A DNA stretch of 6,421 nucleotides, from NCBI GenBank assembly GCA_003484585.1, contig DNBZ01000128.1, positions 1-6,421 of the forward strand, read 5' to 3'. The position numbers and the translations under genes were made by a program. The notes under the pieces are model-generated. The model made no database searches and was not told where the DNA came from. It worked only from the letters and a program-made list of their open reading frames with translations. This document shows, piece after piece, positions 1-5,564 of this stretch. Numbering within the stretch: the first letter of the stretch is position 1; each line of letters starts with the position of its first letter. Source of the DNA: Bacteroidota bacterium (lineage in GTDB: Bacteria; Bacteroidota; Bacteroidia; NS11-12g; UBA9320).

Positions 1-590
1 CCATTATTAAAGAAGAAAGGTTGGTTGCAACATAAAATAGCAATTGGCTCAGAAGTAAGAGCGGGAGAACTATTACAGTGTGATTGACTTAAATCTATCT
101 CTGCAAAAGTTTGAAATTGAGCATTGGCTGCTCCAGTATTAATGTTACTATTTCTACAGCACTGTCCTGTCCGTAGTCTTACCTTTCCACAACTCACCAT
201 ATTAGAATAAGGTGCGTTGTTGAAATCAACGGTTACTTTGTAAGTGTGTTGTTCGATACCTTCAGCACCAGTTATTCTGGTGTTAGATGGAACACATTCT
301 CCACTTGCAGTAGCACATACAGGTGTAATTTCTTTAATACTTACAAATGTGGGTGTAATAGATCGGGTCTTAGTACCATCTGAACATTCTATGAATGTTT
401 GAGGTGTTGAGAAACCTACTCCAGCACACCATCTATAGTAGGTGATTGTAAATTCAAATTTCAGAGAATCGACACATTTGTACGTGATATCTGCACCCAT
501 AACGTGGGTTGCTTCTGCTTTCTGAGAAGAAAACAAAAATGGCAAAATCAAAATGAACGTTAAAACGCTCTTATTTAATAGTTTAAGCAT
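1..590 (-). CDS. Large secreted surface protein, N-terminal part (runs off left edge)
   Basis: About 196 codons are visible; the gene continues beyond position 1. From the ATG at 590 the protein opens MLKLLNK, followed by a hydrophobic stretch (SVLTFILILPFLFSS) and a probable cleavage after AEA, a good signal peptide. The mature protein begins THVMGADITYKC and later has YYRWCAG, GQCCRN, CNSSP and ILCCNQP. This series matches the N-terminal domain of many Bacteroidota surface proteins (the H-[IV]-x-G-x-[ED]-[IL]-T-Y-x-C ... YRDC ... RCCRN ... CNSSP pattern), which usually continue into PKD-like repeats and a gliding-motility/T9SS sorting domain; that part would lie outside the window. Eleven cysteines occur in the mature part, suggesting disulphides outside the cell. 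An ATG at 611 and another at 680 are in the same open frame. The 590 start is preferred because it gives a compact signal peptide after an A-rich leader. Exact role unknown, perhaps adhesion or motility. Confidence 0.75.
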   Translation of the reverse strand, partial: MLKLLNKSVLTFILILPFLFSSQKAEATHVMGADITYKCVDSLKFEFTITYYRWCAGVGFSTPQTFIECSDGTKTRSITPTFVSIKEITPVCATASGECVPSNTRITGAEGIEQHTYKVTVDFNNAPYSNMVSCGKVRLRTGQCCRNSNINTGAANAQFQTFAEIDLSQSHCNSSPALTSEPIAILCCNQPFFFNN

Positions 591-676
591 ATTGTTATTG
601 TTTTTTAACATGATGTTCTTGTAAGACGCGGCAAAATAGGCAAAATTCAAACTTTTTCCTATCATTTTAATGGGTT
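591..676 (-). other. Spacer between T9SS protein gene and surface protein gene
   Basis: This short AT-rich spacer separates two same-strand genes. No hairpin followed by a T-run is visible, so transcription may pass through. The surface-protein frame is open across it: an ATG at 680-678 overlaps the TGA of the upstream gene as ATGA and reads in frame through ATGs at 611 and 590. The bases just before 590 are A-rich, as is common before Bacteroidota starts. On the minus strand TATTTTG (638-632) resembles the Bacteroidota -7 element TAnnTTTG with one base missing, but no correctly spaced -33 TTG/TTTG was found, so a separate promoter is only a weak possibility. Confidence 0.4.
630..647. repeat. 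Short tandem 9-bp repeat
   Basis: GGCAAAATA is followed directly by GGCAAAATT, two 9-bp units that agree at 8 of 9 positions. It lies just upstream of the surface protein start. It could be a protein binding site or chance in AT-rich sequence; nothing else supports a role. Confidence 0.3.
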
Positions 677-2197
677 TCATGGTGTGATACATAATTTTTT
701 AGATTGCACATTAGATTTAGTAATTAGTTGTATAGTATAGATACCTGGCAATAAAGAAACGTTGCACTGCCATCTTGTATTTTTGATATTTTCGCTAGAA
801 TAAACTTTAACTCCTTGACTGTCAGTTATAATAATTTTCTCAATTACTTGGTCGCTATGCGTGTATAGCGGTCCTGATGTAGGGTTTGGGTATACTCTAA
901 AGTTGTTATTTATATCGGCTGTAGGTATGCCAGAAGTAGTGTTGTAATAGGACAAGTTTCTTGCTGATTTTAGGGTTATTGAGTCTAGGTACTTTTTTCT
1001 ATCATTTAGTAATCCTACATCTAAAGCTATATCAAGCTTTATAAAATTATTTTGATTGAAGTTTTTTCGTGTGTTTTTTCCTATTATAGTTCGTCTTCCA
1101 GGAGTATTGTTCTCATCATCTTCGGACCAGAATATGCCTTCTGTTAAGTTGCTTTGAGCAAAGATAAAGTCCGACTCTGTGTCTCCTTCTGTTCCATCTC
1201 CTCCCCAAGTTAAGTTGGTTCCATCTTTCCAAGTATTTAATCCATAGTTGATGTAGTTGGAGTTTATTTTAGGTTGACCGTTTTTTAATTCTGTATCTGT
1301 AAAAGCAATTGAGTTTGTTAGATTTTCGTTTAAAAATGTAGCCACAACATACGGTGTCTTATTGCCAAAGTATCCTTGGTCTGTATCTAAGCCGTTTAAT
1401 ATAAAAATACTCTGAGGAAAGGTCTGCAATGTGCCAGCAAAATTGTCGTCTGGGTTTCCGCACCCTCCAGATATAAAGAATCCAACTTGAATGTTTTTAT
1501 ATGCTGTAGGCCTTCTGTTTATTATGAAATATTCTAGAAACAGGGTAGAAGCTCCTGCATGTTTATAAACCATTAGTTGTATTTCTATACCGATCTCTTG
1601 GCCAAAAGAAGCAGTATGTTCATCTGCCAAATCATTAAAGATACAATAAACAGATTCCGCACCTTTAATAGCGGGATAATCTCCGTTTTCTGGATCGTAC
1701 ATTTTATTAAAATTAACATCTACAAATGGAGCAAGATAATTAGCGAACCCTCCATTCCCTTGTGCTGGCCAGTTGGCTATCTCATCGGGAATATTGTATC
1801 CAGGTTTCTCGAAATTCTGTTTGTGGGTAGTAATGATGTCATTAGATACATACCAAGTAGCATCCCAAGCTGAAATGTCGCCAGTTTGACCCGTAAGTGT
1901 ATCTATTGGCCCTGGCCAAAAATCAAAAGAATCTTTGCCAGAAAGATACTGCACAGCGGTATGATATTGTCCGTTTTCATCTTCGGCTACTAGCCAAAGG
2001 CCTGCCTGAGCCAATAGAGGTTTTGTGCTATCTTTATTATAGAAAGAAGCAGGGGCAAGCGACTGAAGGTTTATGCCTATGGATCCGTTAGAATTTACTC
2101 TTACTTCGTGCTCTGCACCTAGTGTACTGTAGGCTGTTTGTGCACATAGACTTGTTGCCCACAAGAGAGATAGAAGTATGGCTGCTGTTTTTTTCAA
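677..2197 (-). CDS. Secreted protein with C-terminal T9SS type A sorting domain
   Basis: This 506-residue protein carries an N-terminal signal peptide (MKKTAAILLSLLWATSLCAQ, residues 1-20) and a C-terminal type A T9SS sorting domain at about 433-506, starting FRVYPNPTSG and including LLPGIYTIQL and a basic end (KSKKL-like). It should cross the inner membrane by Sec and the outer membrane by the type IX system, ending on the surface or released. The central part has WPGP (94-97), WPAQG (143-147) and an Asp/Asn-rich segment at 160-175 (DVNFNKMYDPENGDYP) that looks like a calcium-binding loop; this set recurs in a common but uncharacterised family of Bacteroidota T9SS cargo. No catalytic motif was recognised. 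The start codon is TTG, fixed by the signal peptide, since no ATG lies nearby in frame. It directly follows the distal stop of the barrel gene, which implies one transcript with the sigma factor and coupled translation. Confidence 0.88.
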   Translation of the reverse strand: MKKTAAILLSLLWATSLCAQTAYSTLGAEHEVRVNSNGSIGINLQSLAPASFYNKDSTKPLLAQAGLWLVAEDENGQYHTAVQYLSGKDSFDFWPGPIDTLTGQTGDISAWDATWYVSNDIITTHKQNFEKPGYNIPDEIANWPAQGNGGFANYLAPFVDVNFNKMYDPENGDYPAIKGAESVYCIFNDLADEHTASFGQEIGIEIQLMVYKHAGASTLFLEYFIINRRPTAYKNIQVGFFISGGCGNPDDNFAGTLQTFPQSIFILNGLDTDQGYFGNKTPYVVATFLNENLTNSIAFTDTELKNGQPKINSNYINYGLNTWKDGTNLTWGGDGTEGDTESDFIFAQSNLTEGIFWSEDDENNTPGRRTIIGKNTRKNFNQNNFIKLDIALDVGLLNDRKKYLDSITLKSARNLSYYNTTSGIPTADINNNFRVYPNPTSGPLYTHSDQVIEKIIITDSQGVKVYSSENIKNTRWQCNVSLLPGIYTIQLITKSNVQSKKLCITP

Positions 2198-2200
2198 TTA
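2195..2200 (-). promoter_or_regulatory. TAA-TTG stop/start junction
   Basis: On the minus strand TAA (2200-2198), ending the barrel frame, is followed with no spacer by TTG (2197-2195), the start of the T9SS protein, and then by seven A residues. The following bases are nearly the same as the start of the dipeptidase gene at 5565 (ATG then the same AAAAAAACAGCA), which supports TTG as the true start. The geometry suggests reinitiation by ribosomes that finish the barrel gene. Confidence 0.6.
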
Positions 2201-2452
2201 CAGCTGTATTCTAAGTCCAAAATGAGTATAGAAGCCAAGTTCTTTTTGGGATATATCCGCACTCGTTTTCAATGCAGAGTTTAGTCCAATAAATGCTTGA
2301 GGATACAAGATGAGCGATATACGGTCCGTACATTTATATGCTGCACCTATGCCGTATGTGAAAGAGTGGAAACCAGCAGATTTGGTAGAAATAGGTTGTA
2401 AGTCTTCTGACTTTCCTTCTTCCGTAACTATTTGTCCATTTGCATTGCTGTA
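2198..2452 (-). pseudogene. Severed C-terminal barrel segment of the Dma-like protein
   Basis: After the TAA at 2453-2455 the same reading frame continues for 84 sense codons to a second TAA at 2198-2200. The translation begins YSNANGQIVTEEGK and contains alternating beta-strand sequence (SFTYGIGAAYKC, RISLILYPQAFIGLN) and ends ELGFYTHFGLRIQL, which looks like the last strand of an outer-membrane barrel. There is no in-frame ATG or GTG, and the only TTG codons lie late, so it is unlikely to be translated on its own. It is best read as the lost end of the gene at 2453-3631, giving 477 residues in the intact form. Confidence 0.8.
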
Positions 2453-2455
2453 TTA
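2453..2455 (-). other. Premature in-frame TAA in the barrel domain
   Basis: Minus-strand codons read GGA GTA CTT GCA GGC TAA TAC AGC AAT GCA. The stop falls at the end of a beta-strand, and the frame on both sides reads as one barrel. One base change could create it, for example from TAC, CAA, GAA or TTA. Confidence 0.8.
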
Positions 2456-3631
2456 GCCTGCAAGTACTCCGATCTTAGTCATTAAAGACCATTTTTCACC
2501 TTCATATAAACCTCTTTCTAATACTAGCGGTATAGAAGCTGATAGATAGGTATTCGTTTGATTTGTTTGGTTTCCTTTTTGTACAGAACTGTCTGTTACT
2601 GTAACAGTGTATTCTCTTTCTATCTCACCTAATACAGGGTGAATGATGGTCTCTGTTCTTGTTTCTTCACGCTGCATGTATGTTATTTGGTCTGCTGAGG
2701 TGTAGCTTAGGTTTTCTCTTCTATTGACTAAAGATACTCCTGTTTGTGCACTCCACTTGGTATTGATGCGATACAGCACATTTAAGTTATAAGCAGTAGA
2801 GAATTTTACAGACTCTGTAGTATTTCTCATAGTTACGTAGTCGGTAGGGCCACTAAGTATTCTGCTTCCAAAACCACCAGCGGCACTAGCTTCTATGCTC
2901 CATCTCGATAGTCTTACGAGTCTGCCAATAGGTAGATTAATGTCTGCTTTATCACCATCCTGTGGTCTATCTATTTGGGCTACGTTAGTTGAGTCTATAT
3001 TTGTTATTGGAGTCTTAATTTCTGGGATGTTTCGTTTTGTAAGGTTTGCTAAATTTATAGCACTTAAGTCTACTTCAGATTCTCCATTGCGAGTAAATAT
3101 TTTGGCTTTTTTAGGGTCTGCATTTTTATTAGCATCGTGTATTTTTTGGTACAGCTTTGCTAATTCTTCATTTACCGTGCGATTTTCAGCTTGTGGTAAT
3201 ACAGTGTCATCTATAGACGATTGTCTTTTCTTTTCTTTTTGAGAAACAAAACTGTTCGCTCCTCCTGTAGTTTTGCTTTTAGTTTTAGATGATTGTACTT
3301 CCTCTTTAGGGTCAGCACTCTCATTAGCTGAAGGTGGTAATTTGTCGTTTTCTATTACTGGAAAGATTTGCTCTTCACTAGTAATAAGTTCAGTGTTTTG
3401 CTCTTTTTCTATGGTATTATCTTCTGCTAGCTTGCTATCTGAAGAAGTAGATAATACGGCATATCCTAATCCTAGACTAAAGAGGAGTAAAGCAGCACTG
3501 CTCCACATCCAAATTACTATGCGTTTCTTTTTAGCTCTTGCAGCTTGTATCTTATCAAACAAACCTGCACTAGGTGCCGATTCGAAGTTTTCGAATTTCT
3601 GTTTGAAGATATTTTCTATCTCGTTGCTCAT
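2453..3631 (-). CDS. Dma-like dual-membrane anti-sigma factor, cut short by in-frame TAA
   Basis: The 392-residue product has a charged N-terminal head (about 1-36, with FENFESAPSAGLFDKIQ), one hydrophobic helix (about 37-60), a long Lys/Glu/Ser-rich linker without structure motifs (about 61-238) and the first part of a beta-barrel (from about 240: RWSIEASAAGGFGSR, AYNLNVLYRI, KWSAQTGVSLV, YLSASIPLVLERGLY, WSLMTKIGVLAG). This is the layout of Dma proteins of Bacteroides: cytoplasmic sigma-binding head, inner-membrane helix, periplasmic span, outer-membrane barrel. The start overlaps the sigma factor stop as ATGA, as expected for its anti-sigma partner. No zinc-finger (HxxxCxxC) or FecR-like features are seen. 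The frame is stopped at 2453-2455, yet coding continues in frame to 2198. As it stands the protein lacks roughly the last three or four strands, including the terminal strand the BAM complex normally recognises. Anti-sigma function is inferred from architecture and position. Confidence 0.78.
   Translation of the reverse strand: MSNEIENIFKQKFENFESAPSAGLFDKIQAARAKKKRIVIWMWSSAALLLFSLGLGYAVLSTSSDSKLAEDNTIEKEQNTELITSEEQIFPVIENDKLPPSANESADPKEEVQSSKTKSKTTGGANSFVSQKEKKRQSSIDDTVLPQAENRTVNEELAKLYQKIHDANKNADPKKAKIFTRNGESEVDLSAINLANLTKRNIPEIKTPITNIDSTNVAQIDRPQDGDKADINLPIGRLVRLSRWSIEASAAGGFGSRILSGPTDYVTMRNTTESVKFSTAYNLNVLYRINTKWSAQTGVSLVNRRENLSYTSADQITYMQREETRTETIIHPVLGEIEREYTVTVTDSSVQKGNQTNQTNTYLSASIPLVLERGLYEGEKWSLMTKIGVLAG
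3628..3631 (-). promoter_or_regulatory. ATGA overlap coupling sigma factor and anti-sigma genes
   Basis: The sigma factor ends ATA TGA and the next gene starts ATG AGC, sharing four bases. Such overlap commonly gives translational coupling and balanced amounts of a sigma factor and its inhibitor. Confidence 0.85.
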
Positions 3632-4200
3632 ATTCTCTTGATGCCGTGTTTGGCAAGTATTTTTAATAAATATTGTTTGGCTCTGCTGTATTGTGTTCTA
3701 GATGTAACATCTGTCACCCCGAGCATTTTTCCTATTTCCTTATGACTATAGCCCTCTACAGCATATAAGTTGAATACTGTTTTGTATCCAACGGGTAATT
3801 CTTGTAATATATTCATCAGATAAGCCGTCTCCATGTTGCTTACTGCCTTAGAATCTAATGAAGGTTCCTGCACATTATCTATGTCGCCAGGTTCAAATTT
3901 ATTTACACGCTTATCGTTACTCTTTAGTGCGGTAAATACGACTACCTTTCGTATCCATCCTTCAAAAGAACCTTCTCCTTTGAAAGTCTTTATTTTATCA
4001 AATATTTTTATAAATGCATCTTGGAGCACATCTTCTGCCTCCATTTTACTATTGCAATATCTAAGGCTTACACCCATCATTTTTGGGGAATATTTTTCAT
4101 ACAAAAGCTGCTGACAATGCACATCATTCCTAATACATCCGTTAATAAGATCGTGTTCATTCAATTGGTTATCGTTAGTACTGTTTTTGTTTTGGTTCAA
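3628..4200 (-). CDS. ECF-type RNA polymerase sigma factor
   Basis: This protein directs RNA polymerase to a dedicated set of promoters. Sigma region 2 spans about residues 31-97 (LLYEKYSPKMMGVSLRYC, then AEDVLQDAFIKIFDKIKTFKGEGSFEGWIRKV), and sigma region 4 about 127-182 (LQELPVGYKTVFNLYAVEGYSHKEIGKML, then TSRTQYSRAKQYLLKIL, the helix-turn-helix binding the -35/-33 element). There is no region 3, and the length (190 residues, or 178 from the second start) fits the ECF class. The longest form begins at TTG 4200. A second TTG at 4164 would give MNEHDLINGCIRND, closer to the usual N-terminus of this family, and may be the real start; no in-frame ATG is available upstream of region 2. It heads the operon with its probable anti-sigma partner next, overlapping by ATGA. 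Many such sigma factors activate their own operon, but that is not shown here. Confidence 0.93.
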   Translation of the reverse strand: MNQNKNSTNDNQLNEHDLINGCIRNDVHCQQLLYEKYSPKMMGVSLRYCNSKMEAEDVLQDAFIKIFDKIKTFKGEGSFEGWIRKVVVFTALKSNDKRVNKFEPGDIDNVQEPSLDSKAVSNMETAYLMNILQELPVGYKTVFNLYAVEGYSHKEIGKMLGVTDVTSRTQYSRAKQYLLKILAKHGIKRI

Positions 4201-4397
4201 AAGAGAGACTCGTTGCCTTGCAAATATGTTGCATACATTGGTAAAAAAAACTTCAATTTCTTTTATTTTTATCCTAAGTGATTGTAAATGAGCTCAAAAA
4301 GTTAAATGACTATGTGCGATAAATGTGCCTTTAGATTAAGCATTTGTGTATAAAAGCGATGTGCACTCTCAATATAAAACCTCACTTTTGCCTACAA
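4201..4397. promoter_or_regulatory. Divergent intergenic region with promoters for both gene groups
   Basis: The two leftmost starts of opposite transcripts face away from each other across this AT-rich stretch, so promoters for both must lie here. On the minus strand CATATTTG (4228-4221) differs at one base from the Bacteroidota -7 consensus TAnnTTTG and would put the transcript start shortly before the sigma factor, but no clear -33 TTG at the usual spacing accompanies it. On the plus strand CACTTTTG (4383-4390) is also one base off, yet lies too near the dehydrogenase start to be likely. No terminator, riboswitch or operator palindrome was recognised. Confidence 0.4.
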
Positions 4398-5465
4398 ATG
4401 CAGAAGTTTTCTAAAGAAGAACTATTGAAACTAAGTGCCGATCTATTTATAAAGATGGGTGCTTCTGATGTGGACGCTCAACAGGCCGCCGATGTACTAG
4501 TAAGTGCCGATGTGCGTGGTATAGATAGTCATGGAGTGTCTAGACTTGTGGGGTACGTTGGTTTATGGGAAGCCGGTCGTATAAACATGACTCCTACTAT
4601 TAAAATAGTACGTGAACATAAATCTACTTTTACCATAGATGGAGATAGCGGACTAGGACTAGTGGTAGCTCCTAGAGCTATGCAAATAGCTATAGATAGA
4701 GCTACTGAGTATGGTAGTGGCTGGGGTGCTATTATGAATAGTAATCACTTTGGTATAGCGGGATATCACGCTATGATGGCTTTGCCGCATGATATGATAG
4801 GTATGGCTATGACCAATGCTACTCCTTTCATTCCACCTACACATAGTAAGCAAGCTATGCTAGGCACTAATCCTATTGCCTATGCTTTCCCTAGTGATGA
4901 AGAATTGCCACTAGTTATAGACCTAGCTACTGCATCTGTAGCTCGTGGTAAAATAGAAATAGCAAAACGTGAAGGAAGGACAATACCGAAGGGATGGATG
5001 GTAGATAAAAACGGAAAGCAGAGTCAAAATGTAGACGAATTGAAAGATGGAGGCATGCTCACACCTTTAGGTAGTTTAGAAGAACTTAGTAGCCACAAAG
5101 GATATGCACTAGGTAGCTTGGTAGATGTGCTTACGGGTGTACTCTCTGGTGCCAATTATGGCAAATGGGTGCCTCCATTTGTACCCTATCTTCCTCTGTT
5201 ACCAGATCTGCCAGGCAAGGGGCTCGGCCATATGGTAGGAGCTATGGAGGTGGAGGGTTTTAGACCTGCAGCAGAATTCAAAACGAGCATGGACCATTGG
5301 ATACGTAGTTTTAAATCTGCTGAGAGAATAGATGGAGACCAAGAAGTATATGTGCCTGGGGAAAAAGAATACTTGGTAGGAAAAGAAAGAGAAGTACACG
5401 GTATTCCCATCAATGATAAGGTAGTAGATGACTTGGAAAGCTTGAAAAAGAAGTTTTCTATTTAA
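4398..5465 (+). CDS. Malate/L-lactate dehydrogenase family (Ldh_2) oxidoreductase
   Basis: The 355-residue product belongs to the cytoplasmic NAD(P)-dependent Ldh_2 family, which oxidises 2-hydroxy acids such as malate, L-lactate or ureidoglycolate, or reduces related cyclic imino acids. Visible family motifs are ADVRGIDSHGVSRL (residues 37-50, with His45 at the position of the proposed catalytic histidine), SNHFG (115-119), MTNATPFIPPTHSKQAMLGTNPIAYAFPS (138-166), PLVIDLATASVARGKIE (171-187) and SSHKGYALGSLVDVLTGVLSGA (231-252), then GLGHM (275-279) and EGFRP (286-290). The length is typical of the family. The ATG at 4398 is chosen because MQKFSKEEL is the normal family N-terminus; the longer frame from 4344 or 4359 adds a Cys-rich stretch without family character. 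The exact substrate cannot be decided from sequence; malate dehydrogenase is a reasonable guess. It has no signal peptide. The peptidase gene follows on the same strand 99 bases later. Confidence 0.93.
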   Translation: MQKFSKEELLKLSADLFIKMGASDVDAQQAADVLVSADVRGIDSHGVSRLVGYVGLWEAGRINMTPTIKIVREHKSTFTIDGDSGLGLVVAPRAMQIAIDRATEYGSGWGAIMNSNHFGIAGYHAMMALPHDMIGMAMTNATPFIPPTHSKQAMLGTNPIAYAFPSDEELPLVIDLATASVARGKIEIAKREGRTIPKGWMVDKNGKQSQNVDELKDGGMLTPLGSLEELSSHKGYALGSLVDVLTGVLSGANYGKWVPPFVPYLPLLPDLPGKGLGHMVGAMEVEGFRPAAEFKTSMDHWIRSFKSAERIDGDQEVYVPGEKEYLVGKEREVHGIPINDKVVDDLESLKKKFSI

Positions 5466-5564
5466 CCCACATTTAAGACATTTCATCTAATTATGACTTT
5501 CGCACGTCCTAAACTAGATATCATAGACAATTATTTTAATAACTTAGCCGCTCAATAAAACACA
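5466..5564 (+). other. Spacer between dehydrogenase and peptidase genes
   Basis: This 99-base AT-rich spacer shows no hairpin terminator and no convincing TAnnTTTG promoter. It holds a 21-codon open frame from ATG 5493 to TAA 5556-5558 (MTFARPKLDIIDNYFNNLAAQ in two halves), whose stop lies six bases before the peptidase ATG and in the same frame. It matches nothing I know and could be a leader peptide or chance. The two genes may share a transcript. Confidence 0.4.

Noticed and set aside
1577..1873. Plus-strand open frame of 98 codons
   Set aside because: It lies wholly opposite the T9SS protein gene, has no recognisable domain, and is a shadow of the real frame.
2198..2452. Barrel C-terminus as a separate small gene
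   Set aside because: It has no in-frame ATG or GTG and no signal peptide, and its frame is the direct continuation of the upstream gene.
2453..2455. TAA read as a sense codon (altered genetic code or recoding)
   Set aside because: Other genes here end sensibly at TAA (5463-5465 and 2198-2200), and only one in-frame TAA occurs in the coding sequence, so a mutation or sequence error is simpler.
2895..3641. Plus-strand open frames opposite the anti-sigma gene
   Set aside because: They mirror the anti-sigma gene, with Ser/Leu-rich low-information translations and no domain; hydrophobic runs come from antisense of Lys/Glu-rich linker codons.
4344..4397. Longer dehydrogenase start at TTG 4344 or ATG 4359
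   Set aside because: The added 18 or 13 residues have no family character, while ATG 4398 gives the standard Ldh_2 N-terminus.
5186..5486. Minus-strand open frames opposite the dehydrogenase end
   Set aside because: They are antisense to a well-supported enzyme gene and show no family motifs.
5466..5564. Rho-independent terminator after the dehydrogenase
   Set aside because: No GC-rich stem followed by a T-run could be found in the spacer.
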